Below are positions 1-9,545 of a stretch of 64,000 bases of DNA, one piece after another. This stretch comes from Centipeda felix. GTDB taxonomy: Bacteria > Bacillota > Negativicutes > Selenomonadales > Selenomonadaceae. The notes beneath the pieces were generated by a model that did not search any database, was not told the DNA's origin, and saw nothing but the letters and a program-made list of their open reading frames with translations. The position numbers were made by a program, and so were the translations under genes. Every line of letters starts with the position of its first letter. Positions within the stretch are counted from its first letter, which is position 1. The stretch is taken from positions 766,921 through 830,920 of the forward strand of contig NZ_LT891959.1 of NCBI RefSeq assembly GCF_900186465.1, written 5' to 3'.

Positions 1-120
1 CTTCATCAGGGACGGATTGGTGGTGAAGCCGCGGACGACCCCCTTGTGATAGACGCTGAGCATGTCCTCCAGATTTGCACCGTCGGCGAAAATCTTGATG
101 TTTAAATCCTGTAATTTCAT
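1..120 (-). CDS. Transaldolase-family protein, N-terminal fragment (runs off the left edge)
   Basis: Only the first 40 codons are inside the window. The protein starts with MKLQDLNIKIFADGAN and contains GFTTNPSLMK, the signature of the small transaldolase / fructose-6-phosphate aldolase family, in which an early Asp and the TTNPSL loop line the Schiff-base active site. The catalytic lysine lies outside the window, so true transaldolase cannot be separated from F6P aldolase. The ATG at 118-120 follows an AAGGAG ribosome site and a good promoter at 153-182. The role would be sugar-phosphate interconversion in the cytoplasm. Confidence 0.85.
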   Translation of the reverse strand, partial: MKLQDLNIKIFADGANLEDMLSVYHKGVVRGFTTNPSLMK

Positions 121-152
121 AGGATGCTCCTTTCTAGAGTTGCCTTGAAATT

Positions 153-182
153 ATTATATAATTTACAAAGGTTATGTGTAAA
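153..182 (-). promoter_or_regulatory. Sigma-70-type promoter for the transaldolase-like gene
   Basis: On the minus strand TTTACA (177-182) is followed after 18 bases by TATAAT (153-158), about 33 bases before the start codon. Confidence 0.55.
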
Positions 183-222
183 TACGGAAAACTTGCGGTT
201 CTTTTTCTGCAAAAGTGGTTTT

Positions 223-720
223 ATGGACAGGTTTTCAATCCGGCTTTGGGAAACCGACCGAATACTTGGTGGATGCGGAGGAAGGGAAGCTCTTCTTGCC
301 ATTGCTGAGCGCAAGAGCCGATTCCCATGTTTGCGCAAAGTGAAGGACAAAAAGAGCGTTTCCATCATGAAGGCGCTGCGCTGCATTCAAGAAGAGTTCG
401 GTGCCTCTTTCGAAGAACTTTTTGAGACGATTACGACGGATAATGGGACGGAGTTTTCCCGTCTTCCCAAACTCGAAGAGGGACGTCGTCTACGCATCTA
501 TTACGCGCATCCATATTGTCCGAGTGACAAAGAGATGATCGAGAACATGAACCACATCATACGAGGTTCTATCCCAAAGGAAAAGCGTTGAGAGGATTGC
601 TCTGCTGATGAGATCATGGCGATACAACAATGACTCAGAGACCTGCCACGAAAGAAACTCGGTTACCACACTGCACAGGAATGTTTCCTGAATGAGTGCC
701 GCAAGGCTTCGCTCTGCTAG
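223..720 (+). pseudogene. IS30-family transposase remnant
   Basis: The reading frame keeps the C-terminal DDE core of IS30 transposases: LLAIAERKSRF, then TTDNGTEFS with the second Asp, then IYYAHPYCPSDK and IENMNHIIRG near the catalytic Glu. The N-terminal helix-turn-helix half and the first catalytic Asp region are missing or scrambled. Stop codons interrupt the end: the frame closes at 589-591, and further in-frame matter (EIMAIQQ, LPRKKLGYHTAQECF) continues to about 720 past a TGA. No flanking inverted repeats are visible. It is a dead fragment between the transaldolase-like gene and the next gene. Boundaries are approximate. Confidence 0.8.
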
Positions 721-789
721 TCTTTCTGACCGTGCAACTTATTCTTGCAATCCACCTCATCATGCAAGCCTCCGGTCATATTTTCCTGT

Positions 790-818
790 TTGCAATCCAC
801 GGCTTTTTTCGGTATACT
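790..818 (+). promoter_or_regulatory. Sigma-70-type promoter for the small membrane protein gene at 866
   Basis: TTGCAA (790-795), a 17-base spacer and TATACT (813-818), 48 bases before the start codon. The 11-mer TTGCAATCCAC over the -35 box occurs again about 50 bases upstream (near 747-757). Confidence 0.6.
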
Positions 819-865
819 CTAAAGTGATTTTTATAGGCAGTTCTTTATTGAAAAGGAGATGTACC

Positions 866-1168
866 ATGGATCAGGAGCAGAACACACAGCAGCCGCAGCA
901 AGAACAAAACACGCCGCAGAGGCCGCAGACGATCATTGTAAAGTCGACGAAAAATGTTGGGCTTGCCGCGGGTCTCGGATTCTTCTTTGGTCCGCTTGGC
1001 ATGTGCTACTCGACACTTAAGGGTGCACTCATCATGTTTCTCGTCAACATTGTCATCGGAATCTTCACACTCGGATTTGGTGTGTTCCTTACATGGCCGA
1101 TCTGCGCGATCTGGGCATACGTGGCGGCAAAGAAATATAATGAGCAGCTATACGCCGAACTCGGTTAA
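866..1168 (+). CDS. Small two-span membrane protein of unknown function
   Basis: A 100-residue protein. The first 30 residues are hydrophilic and Gln/Pro-rich (QNTQQPQQEQNTPQRPQ). Two hydrophobic segments follow at about 38-57 and 60-88, then a short charged tail. This resembles the small TM2-like or YccF-like membrane proteins, but no diagnostic motif is present and I assign no function. The ATG at 866 follows AAAAGGAG at normal spacing; a longer frame reaching back to 692 has no ribosome site and crosses the promoter, so it is rejected. It is a single-gene unit with its own promoter. Confidence 0.75.
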   Translation: MDQEQNTQQPQQEQNTPQRPQTIIVKSTKNVGLAAGLGFFFGPLGMCYSTLKGALIMFLVNIVIGIFTLGFGVFLTWPICAIWAYVAAKKYNEQLYAELG

Positions 1169-1179
1169 TGCTGATTTCA

Positions 1180-1207
1180 TTGAACCTCTGCGAGATTATG
1201 CTATAAT
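1180..1207 (+). promoter_or_regulatory. Sigma-70-type promoter for the SIMPL-domain gene
   Basis: TTGAAC (1180-1185), a 16-base spacer and TATAAT (1202-1207), 44 bases before the ATG at 1252. Confidence 0.6.
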
Positions 1208-1251
1208 GAACACAGTTTTAGGCGTATTGCTCTAAAGAACGGAGGATTTTC

Positions 1252-1986
1252 ATGAAGCAGATTTCGTTCACTTCGCTCGCGCGCACCTCTGTGCTCGCAC
1301 TCGCACTTGCCCTGCCAATGGGAGCGGCATCCGCTGCCGAGACCACGGCACCCACGCCCGCGACGATCACGATCGGGGGAACGGGCACCGCCTACGTTGC
1401 CCCCGATACGGCGGAGATCACTGTCGGCGTTGTCACGGAGGAGGCGGATGCTGCACGCACGCACGCAGAGAACGCCGCACAGACGGCACGTGTCCACAAT
1501 GCCGTCCGCGCACTCGGTGTCGCCGACCGCGACATTCAGACCGTGCACTATGATTTTTCACAGCGTTACGATATGCGCGACGGCAGCCGCAGCGAAGTCA
1601 TCGGCTATACCGCACAGAACTCCGTCGTCATCACCGTGCGGGACCTCAACAATGTCGGCAAGATCATCGACGCAGCACTTGCAAATGGGGCGAACCGCAT
1701 CGACTCGCTGAACTTCACGGCGAGCGATACGAGCGCCGCCAAAAATGAGGCTCTCACAGATGCGGTACACGGCGCAAAAGAGAAGGCACAGGCGGTCGCC
1801 AGTGCACTTGGCGCCCGCCTCGTCCGCATCGCAAATGTCTACGCCGACACACAGGCAGACATGCCGCGCAACGAAAACTATATGCCGATGATGATGGCGA
1901 AGGGCGCATCGGCCGCAGCGACGCCGATCGCACCAGGCGAACTCTCGGTCGCTGCTACGGTCAACGTGACCTATGTCGTCGAGTAA
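1252..1986 (+). CDS. Exported SIMPL-domain (DUF541) protein
   Basis: A 244-residue protein with a signal peptide: a basic start, a hydrophobic stretch and an AAS-A cleavage site near residue 28. The remainder fits the SIMPL/DUF541 family, with ATITIGGTGTAYVAPDTAEI as its first beta-strands, a central helical part with GYTAQNSVVITVRDL, and a C-terminal APGELSVAATVNVTYVVE strand. Family members are periplasmic or surface oligomers with poorly defined roles, some tied to oxidative stress. The ATG is preceded by a GGAGG site. Its last 14 bases overlap the start of the acyltransferase gene, so the two are probably translationally coupled. Confidence 0.85.
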   Translation: MKQISFTSLARTSVLALALALPMGAASAAETTAPTPATITIGGTGTAYVAPDTAEITVGVVTEEADAARTHAENAAQTARVHNAVRALGVADRDIQTVHYDFSQRYDMRDGSRSEVIGYTAQNSVVITVRDLNNVGKIIDAALANGANRIDSLNFTASDTSAAKNEALTDAVHGAKEKAQAVASALGARLVRIANVYADTQADMPRNENYMPMMMAKGASAAATPIAPGELSVAATVNVTYVVE

Positions 1987-3109
1987 GCGCCCGCGCGTAT
2001 CTGCTGTCGAGGCAATTCGCGGCATCTCTATGATGGGCGTGATCGGCATCCACATCGGCGCGGAGTATCTCGCCAACCCATCGCCAAACATTCATCTGGT
2101 AGCGCTTTTCGACATCGGCACGCGCTTTAGCGTGCCGATTTTTTTCTTTATCTCGGCGTTCGGTCTGTTCTATGGAAAATCCCCATCCGCTCCGTTTTCC
2201 TATCGGGATTTCCTCAGGCGCCGTACCCATGCTGTCGTCATCCCCTACCTCATCTGGTCGCTCTTTTATCTTCTTCATGACGCATGGCACTACGGTGTCG
2301 GCTTTCCGCCTCTTCTGTCCATTCCGGGGATTCTCTTTTTCGGCAATGCAAAGTATCAGCTTTACTTCATGGTCATTCTGATCTGGTTCTACCTCTTGAT
2401 GCCGCTCTGGCGCACCCTCCTGCGCCGCATGACGCTGCCGCTGCTCATGGGCATCCTCGCTCTCCAGATTGCCTTTGACTACTGGTCAAGCTTCGATACG
2501 GCGTTCAACCTCTACGTCTACGGACTGCCCGAGGGATCGCTTCTGCGTGCATTGCTCTTTTATCGGCTGAACTATTGGGTCGTGCATTACGTCTTTATCT
2601 TCCTTCTCGGCGGCTATATCGCCCTCCACTGGGAGACATTCCGTACGTGGATGCTGCACCGAGCGGGTCAGCTCTATGCGTTCGGTATTCTGAGCCTCAT
2701 CGCCCTCCTCGCATGGTACTACAAACTGCTCCTCGTGGACGGCTATACCCCGCTTGAGGGAATCTATACCGCACATCAGCTTTCACCGCTCGGCATCTTC
2801 TACACCATCGGCGCATCGCTCGCACTCTTTGCGTTCTTCACACGGCTGGGGACAGAGACTATGCTGGGGCGTGCGTTTCAGATCCTCGGAAAGCACTCCT
2901 ACTTCATCTATCTCGCCCACCCGATGGCGATCACCTATCTGCTCGCCGTCCTTCATCGGACAGGACACGTACTGACCGCCCCGCTCGCCCTCGCCATGTA
3001 TGCGGCAGCGCTTCTGCTGTCGCTGTGCGGCGCAGTCATCATGCGGCGCATCGGGGAGCATATCCCGCTGGTGAATGAACTGACCATCGGGATGAAGCAG
3101 AAAAATTAA
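1973..3109 (+). CDS. Membrane-bound acyltransferase (acyltransferase 3 / OafA family)
   Basis: A 378-residue polytopic protein with about ten hydrophobic spans. The first segment, EAIRGISMMGVIGIHIG, carries the R and H pattern of acyltransferase-3 enzymes, and later spans have the LGKHSYFIYLAHP motif typical of the family. Such enzymes move acetyl or other short acyl groups across the inner membrane onto surface sugars (O-antigen, peptidoglycan or exopolysaccharide). The substrate here is unknown. The start overlaps the end of the SIMPL gene by 14 bases. A glycosyltransferase lies convergently just downstream, and a shared terminator separates them. Confidence 0.82.
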   Translation: MSSSKRPRVSAVEAIRGISMMGVIGIHIGAEYLANPSPNIHLVALFDIGTRFSVPIFFFISAFGLFYGKSPSAPFSYRDFLRRRTHAVVIPYLIWSLFYLLHDAWHYGVGFPPLLSIPGILFFGNAKYQLYFMVILIWFYLLMPLWRTLLRRMTLPLLMGILALQIAFDYWSSFDTAFNLYVYGLPEGSLLRALLFYRLNYWVVHYVFIFLLGGYIALHWETFRTWMLHRAGQLYAFGILSLIALLAWYYKLLLVDGYTPLEGIYTAHQLSPLGIFYTIGASLALFAFFTRLGTETMLGRAFQILGKHSYFIYLAHPMAITYLLAVLHRTGHVLTAPLALAMYAAALLLSLCGAVIMRRIGEHIPLVNELTIGMKQKN

Positions 3110-3111
3110 GG

Positions 3112-3145
3112 AATCCCCCGTTGAAACCGACTTCAACGGGGGATT
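3112..3145. terminator. Bidirectional terminator between acyltransferase and glycosyltransferase genes
   Basis: Perfect 14-bp stem, AATCCCCCGTTGAA with its complement, and a 6-base loop, between two convergent genes. The run after the stem is modest on both strands. Confidence 0.65.
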
Positions 3146-3164
3146 TGCTGTATTTTTCCTGCTC

Positions 3165-4784
3165 TCAGTCATCCATCGGCAACAGTTCAAGTGTCGTATC
3201 GATGGAAAACACAATATGGCCGTCACTCTTTAGCGCCTCGGACATGGCATTAAAAACGATCTGAAAATCTCTAAACGCGGATTCTTTTCCCGCCTCTAGG
3301 AGATGCCCTAGTTTTTCCCGCGCGACGGATGCCATATCCATCCATGCTACTATGGCAGCCCTACGTGTGCCGTTATCGCGAAGAAACACATCCTGCTCGA
3401 TCGCCGCACGAATACAAATGGCCCAGCCGATGATCCCTCGAACGAAGGTAGCGGGGTTCCACGTGTCATTCCCTTCATGAATGCGGAATTGGCTGAGCGA
3501 CTCCGTTAGGTACATCATATTGCCTCGTGCAAGAAGGTGCAGCCATGTAGGAAAGTCCGGCACGAGGTATTTCCCCTCTTCGCCTGTGAAGCCCAGGCGA
3601 TATCCATCCAGCATCAACGACTTCTTTGCTAGAACCGTCGTCGGTTCACCGATGAAGTTTGCGGTCTGGAGGAGAATTTTCATACCAACAGATGCTCCGT
3701 CAAATTTTGTAGGCTCCGAGCATATCGGCTTTGCATAGTCAGGGGTCGGCATCCTGTTGCCATCAGCATCAATACATTCACGATACGATGTGACGAGGCT
3801 GAGATCCGGATGGGCAAAGAAACAGTCCATCATAACCGCAATTTTATCAGGCATGAAGAGATCATCATCCATCAGCCAGTTCACATATAGTGCGTGCGGA
3901 TGATTATACTGCATTGCCCGCGTCCAGTTCTCAGCCGCGCCGTACGTTGGATGATGCTCGTAATGGATGCGCGGATCATCCGAAAAGTCACGCTGCATCA
4001 TCTCTGCCGTCACCGTGTCATGTGAATCATCCGTGATGAAAATATCCAAGTTTCGGTAGGTCTGCGTGAGCACGCTTTCCAGGGCCGTCCGAAAATAGTT
4101 TGGCCGCTGATACGTGAGCATAATGATGGATACCAGCGGATAAATATCCTTTGAATAGGTATCGAGAAACACGCTGCGGCTCGCTTCATCGCAGCAGACC
4201 TCTCTCGGCTCTGCGATCAGCCACACCTCTTTCTGTCGTGGTACAACCGTCCGATAGCCCCGCCGACGGAACTCGATGCACTGTGCCTCTGCCCAAAAAC
4301 TATCCTCGTGGAAAAGATCGCTGCGCCATGGAATGTCATATTGTGTGGCAATCAGATAGTCACTGACCGCCATGACATTCTCCATCTCTCCTTCGATGGG
4401 TTCACCATGAAAGGATGTATCATCGGTATAGAGGACGTTCCCCACGATGTGGGGAGACATGACAAGTTCCCCCGTTGTCGAAAGCTGCGGCGTACCGATC
4501 AGGCCAATGATGCCAATCGCAGGATCTTTCGCAAAGAGACAGAGCATCTCCTGAAAAAAGGTCAGCCGAATCAGAATACTTCCGGGCGCCAGATATACCT
4601 TATACTTCGCATCCGTTTTCTCCATCGCCTGCTGGCAGGCCGCTGCCGTGCTTCCCTCCGCACACACCTCGATCAGCTCCACCTCGCAGCCATGTGGTAC
4701 ATCAAGCGCATCGAGATATGGACGGATGGCAGCAGGTTCATCGGGATCACACAACGCGATTACAGCGATTTTTTTGTCGTTCAT
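3165..4784 (-). CDS. Two-domain glycosyltransferase, family 2 (GT-A fold)
   Basis: A protein of about 539 residues. Residues 1-210 resemble a degenerate glycosyltransferase-like domain (YKVYLAPGSILI). From about 215 a full GT2 domain begins with YPLVSIIMLTYQRPNYF, then DIFITDDS and the metal-binding NWLMDDDLF (DXD motif). The C-terminal 150 residues are helical and end in acidic residues. It is cytoplasmic and would add a sugar from a nucleotide donor to a glycan, lipid carrier or protein; the acceptor cannot be told. The ATG at 4784 has GAGGTG 11 bases upstream; an in-frame GTG at 4796 sits directly on that ribosome site and is less likely. Confidence 0.8.
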   Translation of the reverse strand: MNDKKIAVIALCDPDEPAAIRPYLDALDVPHGCEVELIEVCAEGSTAAACQQAMEKTDAKYKVYLAPGSILIRLTFFQEMLCLFAKDPAIGIIGLIGTPQLSTTGELVMSPHIVGNVLYTDDTSFHGEPIEGEMENVMAVSDYLIATQYDIPWRSDLFHEDSFWAEAQCIEFRRRGYRTVVPRQKEVWLIAEPREVCCDEASRSVFLDTYSKDIYPLVSIIMLTYQRPNYFRTALESVLTQTYRNLDIFITDDSHDTVTAEMMQRDFSDDPRIHYEHHPTYGAAENWTRAMQYNHPHALYVNWLMDDDLFMPDKIAVMMDCFFAHPDLSLVTSYRECIDADGNRMPTPDYAKPICSEPTKFDGASVGMKILLQTANFIGEPTTVLAKKSLMLDGYRLGFTGEEGKYLVPDFPTWLHLLARGNMMYLTESLSQFRIHEGNDTWNPATFVRGIIGWAICIRAAIEQDVFLRDNGTRRAAIVAWMDMASVAREKLGHLLEAGKESAFRDFQIVFNAMSEALKSDGHIVFSIDTTLELLPMDD

Positions 4785-4814
4785 TATGTTGGACACACCT
4801 CATGATGACGGAAA

Positions 4815-4851
4815 GGGCTGCTGTACGAATTTCTCCTTCGTATAGCAGCCC
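4815..4851 (-). terminator. Stem-loop terminator downstream of metK
   Basis: 15-bp stem, GGGCTGCTATACGAA on the minus strand with one G-U or mismatch position, followed by a weak TTTCC run. It lies between the metK end (and its MITE) and the glycosyltransferase start. The stem core TACGAA recurs in two other terminators in this window. Confidence 0.55.
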
Positions 4852-4866
4852 CCATTGTGCAGTTAG

Positions 4867-4925
4867 GGAAGCACTGATAAATTCAGCACCGCCAATCTGA
4901 CGGACTTCATTTTATCAGCGATTCC
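4867..4925. repeat. Internally deleted 59-bp copy of the MITE-like repeat
   Basis: The ends are GGAAGCACTGATAAA and TTTATCAGCGATTCC, imperfect inverted repeats (13 of 15 match). The element is flanked by TTAG at 4863-4866 and TTAG at 4926-4929, a perfect 4-bp target duplication. Only the two tips of the ~160-bp element remain. It abuts the metK stop codon. Confidence 0.85.
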
Positions 4926-4930
4926 TTAGC

Positions 4931-6115
<1,185 letters not shown>

Positions 6116-6160
6116 GTAGAACCTCCCCTAATTCGTAACTCCCTCTCCATATCCCATAAG

Positions 6161-6309
6161 AAAAGCCTCCCGCTGAGATGTGGGAGGCTGTGATTTCTGC
6201 CGCTCTCATCTCATAGGCGCTCCGCCTATAGGAATTGGCACCGTTGGCACACATTGCCATGGTTGCCGCAGCTTCATCGGGCCATTCCCTCCACTGCTCT
6301 GGATGAGGT
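6161..6309 (-). promoter_or_regulatory. SAM-I (S-box) riboswitch with terminator controlling metK
   Basis: Read on the minus strand, the aptamer runs from CTCATC at 6307 to GATGAGAG at 6203, which pair as P1. Between them are the conserved CAGAG, GGAGGGA, GGCCCGATGAAGC and CGGCAACC blocks and GGTGCCAATTCC before the P4 hairpin. An intrinsic terminator follows: GCCTCCC (stem halves at 6165-6171 and 6182-6188) and then TTTTC. This is the classical SAM OFF-switch architecture and it fits the SAM synthetase gene downstream. Confidence 0.95.
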
Positions 6310-6330
6310 ATATTCATTTCTATGTAATGT

Positions 6331-6359
6331 ATTATAGTGAACGCCATTCACTTTGTCAA
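6331..6359 (-). promoter_or_regulatory. Consensus sigma-70 promoter for the metK leader
   Basis: TTGACA (6354-6359), a 17-base spacer and TATAAT (6331-6336) on the minus strand, 24 bases before the riboswitch P1 helix. It lies just past the coaBC stop codon. Confidence 0.8.
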
Positions 6360-6368
6360 GGACGAATT

Positions 6369-7571
6369 TCACGGCGTGCAGATTGCTTCCTCCAGTCGAT
6401 CGAGGATCACGCCCGCGAGCGCGGACTTTGCCATCATGGGGCACTCCTCCATGCGTCCATCTGCGTAGAAGATCTGGGCATGATTCGTCGGCGTGCCAAA
6501 GCCTGCATTCTGCTCCGCGACGTTGTTCGCCACGATGAAGTCAAGGTTCTTCTTCTGGAGTTTGGCACGTGCATACGCCTCGATGTTCTGCGTCTCTGCC
6601 GCAAAGCCGACGAGCACCTGATGCGTCTTTTTCTGTCCCAGCTCATAGAGGATATCGGGGTTGCGCGTCAGTGTGAGCGTCAGTGTGCCCTCCGATTTCT
6701 TGATCTTCTGCTCTGCCATCTCTGCAGGACGATAGTCAGCAACCGCCGCCGCCTTGATGACCGCATCCACTCTGTCATAGTCGGCGAGCACTGCCGCATA
6801 CATCTCGCGCGCCGTACGCACGTCCACGCGCCGTACACCTGCGGGCGTTTCGAGCGGCGTGGGACCGGAGACAAGGATGACCTCTGCGCCGCGCTGTGCT
6901 GCCTCTGCCGCAATGGCGTAGCCCATACGTCCCGTCGAGCGGTTGCCGAGGTAGCGCACGGGATCGAGCGGCTCCTCCGTCCCCGCTGCGGTCACGAGGA
7001 TGCGCCGCCCTGCGAGGCTCTGCCCACGCGCAAAGTACTCCTTGACGACGCGTACGATCTCCTCCGGCTCGGGCAGGCGCCCTGCGCCCGTCGTGCCGCA
7101 GGCAAGCATCCCTATGGCGGGAGGGATGATCTGGACACCGCGCGCAGCGAGCCGCCGCACATTCTCCTGCGTCACAGGATTCTCCCACATGACGGTATTC
7201 ATCGCAGGAGCAAAGAGAAGAGGAGCACGCGTCGCGAGCAGCGTCGTCGTCAACATGTCGTCGGCAATGCCCGCCGCCGCCTTCGAGAGAAAATTTGCCG
7301 TGGCGGGCGCGACGAGCACCATCTCGGCAAAGGACGCCAGAGAGATATGCGCCACGTGATGCTGCGGCGCCCCCCACATGGTCTCTGCCACGGGTGCATT
7401 GGCGACCTCACGGAAGGTGAGCGGCGTGACGAAGGAGGCTGCCGCCCGCGTCATAACGACGCGCAGCTCCGCCCCTTCCTTGCGCAGAAGGCTCGCGACC
7501 TCGACCGCCTTAAAGGCGGCGATCCCGCCCGTCACGCCGAGAACGATGCGCCGTTCTGCGAGCGCGCCCAT
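6369..7571 (-). CDS. coaBC: Bifunctional phosphopantothenoylcysteine decarboxylase / phosphopantothenate-cysteine ligase
   Basis: A 400-residue protein for two steps of coenzyme A synthesis. Residues 1-180 are the flavin-dependent CoaC decarboxylase: RIVLGVTGGIAAFKA, the catalytic His in HHVAHISLA, PAMNTVMWENP, and the Cys-bearing IGMLACGTTGAGRLPE flap. From about 185 the CoaB ligase follows (RRILVTAAGTEEPLDPVRYL, STGRMGYAIA) with the KIKKSEG motif. The ATG at 7571 is one base past the rpoZ stop, so this is the last gene of the dapF operon. A longer in-frame extension to 7688 overlaps rpoZ and is rejected. Confidence 0.97.
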   Translation of the reverse strand: MGALAERRIVLGVTGGIAAFKAVEVASLLRKEGAELRVVMTRAAASFVTPLTFREVANAPVAETMWGAPQHHVAHISLASFAEMVLVAPATANFLSKAAAGIADDMLTTTLLATRAPLLFAPAMNTVMWENPVTQENVRRLAARGVQIIPPAIGMLACGTTGAGRLPEPEEIVRVVKEYFARGQSLAGRRILVTAAGTEEPLDPVRYLGNRSTGRMGYAIAAEAAQRGAEVILVSGPTPLETPAGVRRVDVRTAREMYAAVLADYDRVDAVIKAAAVADYRPAEMAEQKIKKSEGTLTLTLTRNPDILYELGQKKTHQVLVGFAAETQNIEAYARAKLQKKNLDFIVANNVAEQNAGFGTPTNHAQIFYADGRMEECPMMAKSALAGVILDRLEEAICTP

Positions 7572-7572
7572 G

Positions 7573-7803
7573 TCAGACACTCTCCATGCAGAGGTTGTAG
7601 CTGATCTTGCCCTCGGCAATCTCCTCAAATGCGTTCGTGACATTTTTCGTCGAGCGTGCACGCTCAGACTTGATGGGATCTCCCTCAAGAATCTGGCGCG
7701 CGCGCTTTGCTGCGAGCACCACCATGCCGTAGCGGCTGTCCACCTTCGTCATCAGCTCATCCGTCGAGGGATTGACCATGCCGATTTCTACATTCGTCTT
7801 CAT
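7573..7803 (-). CDS. rpoZ: DNA-directed RNA polymerase omega subunit
   Basis: A 76-residue omega subunit that helps assemble and stabilise RNA polymerase by clamping the beta' subunit. [20 protein letters not shown] and [11 protein letters not shown] match the conserved region, with the [10 protein letters not shown] segment near the end. It sits in the conserved Firmicute order remA-gmk-rpoZ-coaBC. Confidence 0.95.
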   Translation of the reverse strand: MKTNVEIGMVNPSTDELMTKVDSRYGMVVLAAKRARQILEGDPIKSERARSTKNVTNAFEEIAEGKISYNLCMESV

Positions 7804-7818
7804 TGTGTTTTCTGCCTT

Positions 7819-8412
7819 TCACATATCAAACTGGGTTGGGTTCATATCTGCACGCAGGCGCTCCGCCGCAAGGATGGTCTGTATCCGTGCCGCCGCATTC
7901 TCCACTGTATCATTGAGTACGGCGTAACGGTAGCGCCTGCCGAGTCGGATTTCGTCGCGTGCCGCCGCAAGGCGCCGCGCAAGGCTCTCCTCGGATTCTG
8001 TGCCGCGCCCCGTAATGCGGCGGCGCAGCTCCTCAAGGGAGGGCGGCAGGAGGAAGATGAACGTGCCGTCGGGGCAGCGCTCCATCACATTCAGCGCGCC
8101 CTGCGTGTCGATCTCAAGCAGGATGTCCTCGCCTGCACTGCGGCGTGCCTCAATCGGAGCGAGCGGCGTGCCGTAGTAGTTTCCGTACACATCCGCGTAC
8201 TCGAGAAACGCCCCCTCCGCAATCATCGCCTCGAACTCCGCACGCGTGCGGAAATAATACTCGCGTCCGTCCTGCTCCCCCTCGCGCGGGGCGCGCGACG
8301 TGGCAGAGACCGAAAAGGCGACGCCGCGCGCCCGCGCAAGAAGCTCCTTGCAGACCGTCCCCTTGCCTGTGCCCGATGCCCCCGAGATCACAATCAGCAG
8401 CCCTTTTTTCAT
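7819..8412 (-). CDS. gmk: Guanylate kinase
   Basis: A 197-residue enzyme that phosphorylates GMP to GDP. The start MKKGLLIVISGASGTGKGTV is the P-loop, followed by SVSATSRAPREGEQDGREYY (GMP binding) and ILLEIDTQGALNV. The ATG at 8410-8412 overlaps the remA stop (ATGA), so the two are coupled. An upstream in-frame extension to 8667 runs through remA and is an artefact. Confidence 0.97.
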   Translation of the reverse strand: MKKGLLIVISGASGTGKGTVCKELLARARGVAFSVSATSRAPREGEQDGREYYFRTRAEFEAMIAEGAFLEYADVYGNYYGTPLAPIEARRSAGEDILLEIDTQGALNVMERCPDGTFIFLLPPSLEELRRRITGRGTESEESLARRLAAARDEIRLGRRYRYAVLNDTVENAAARIQTILAAERLRADMNPTQFDM

Positions 8413-8660
8413 GTCTCCTCCTCCTTTCGCGTTCCCATGCGTCCTGCAATCGTCTCCGGCAAAAGCGCCGAGAGGACGATGTGCCCGCTGTCCATGACGA
8501 CGACAGCACGCGTCCGCCGCTTGTATGTCGCATCGATCAGCCGTCCCGCGTCGCGCGCATCCTGCACCATGCGCTTGGCGGACATGGAGGTCGGCGCGAC
8601 GATGGCGACCATGCGTCCCGTCAGGACGATGTCGCCGAATCCAACATTGACCGTCTCCAT
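8409..8660 (-). CDS. remA: RemA/DUF370-family DNA-binding regulator
   Basis: An 83-residue protein. Conserved features are VNVGFGDIVLTGRMVAIV, SAKRMVQDARDAGRLIDATY and RRTRAVVVMDSGHIVLSAL, matching RemA of Bacillus. There, RemA is an oligomeric DNA-binding activator of matrix genes. In Negativicutes its targets are not known to me, so the function is inferred from family only. It lies between yicC and gmk, four bases after the yicC stop, as in most Firmicutes. Confidence 0.93.
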   Translation of the reverse strand: METVNVGFGDIVLTGRMVAIVAPTSMSAKRMVQDARDAGRLIDATYKRRTRAVVVMDSGHIVLSALLPETIAGRMGTRKEEET

Positions 8661-8663
8661 CTG

Positions 8664-9545
8664 TCACTCCAAATTCTGCACCTGCTCGCGCAGCTTCTCC
8701 ACCTCGTTCTTCATCGCGACGACCACCTGCTGAATGGCTGCGCTGTTCACTTTAGCGCCGATCGTGTTCGTCTCGCGGTTGATCTCCTGCAGCAGGAAAT
8801 CGAGCCGCCGTCCGACAGGCTCCTCCTCTGCGAGAATCGTGCGGAACTGGGCAAAGTGACTCGCCAGCCGAACGAGCTCCTCCGTCACATTCACGCGGTC
8901 GGCATAGAGTGCCGCCTCCTGCATGATGCGCGTCTCATCGGGCGTAACGGTGCGAAACTCCGCCAGCACCTCCGTGAGATGGGCACGGTAGTCCGCCACG
9001 ATCTGCGGCGCATGCCGCTTCACCTCTTCGCGCTGCTCCTCGAGGCGCGCGAGACGCTTCTCAAAGTCGCGCACGATATGCGCACCCTCAGCGAGGCGCA
9101 TGACATCGAGCGCGTCGAGGGCGCGTGCGGCAGCATCCAGAAAGACCGTGCGCGCTCCCGAAAGATCTGCATCCTCGCTGATCGTGATGACGCCCTCGTA
9201 CGCCGCCGTCATGCGCATGCCGTCCGACAGCGGTGCATCCACGGCATGCGCCACACGGCCGAGCGCCGCGTAATAGGCGCGGGCGAGCCCCTCGTTGACA
9301 TGAACGGCATAGCGTTTCTCACTGCGATCCTCAAAGCTGACGTAGACATCGAGCTTGCCGCGCGCCACGCGCGTACGGATGAGCTCCCGCAGATCGCCTT
9401 CCCATGCGCCAAAGGCACGCGGCATGTGCGGTGCGATCTCAAGAAAACGCTGATTGACCGCCTTCATCTCGACCACGACACGATAGTCCGCCGTCTCCGC
9501 CGTCCCCGCACCGTAGCCCGTCATACTCCTGCGCTGCGTACTCAT
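8664..9545 (-). CDS. yicC: YicC-family endoribonuclease
   Basis: A 293-residue protein with the N-terminal SMTGYGAGTAE signature and VEMKAVNQRFLEI, and a C-terminal DUF1732 domain (GRRLDFLLQEINRETNTIGAKVN) whose acidic and His residues form the hydrolase site. YicC proteins are RNA endonucleases linked to small-RNA turnover in E. coli. The ATG at 9545 overlaps the dapF stop (ATGA), giving tight coupling; the longer frame to 9620 lies inside dapF. Confidence 0.93.
   Translation of the reverse strand: MSTQRRSMTGYGAGTAETADYRVVVEMKAVNQRFLEIAPHMPRAFGAWEGDLRELIRTRVARGKLDVYVSFEDRSEKRYAVHVNEGLARAYYAALGRVAHAVDAPLSDGMRMTAAYEGVITISEDADLSGARTVFLDAAARALDALDVMRLAEGAHIVRDFEKRLARLEEQREEVKRHAPQIVADYRAHLTEVLAEFRTVTPDETRIMQEAALYADRVNVTEELVRLASHFAQFRTILAEEEPVGRRLDFLLQEINRETNTIGAKVNSAAIQQVVVAMKNEVEKLREQVQNLE

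Noticed and set aside
7604-7688. N-terminal extension of coaBC through rpoZ
   Set aside because: The first 39 residues overlap rpoZ and lack family similarity; the conserved CoaC start is at 7571.
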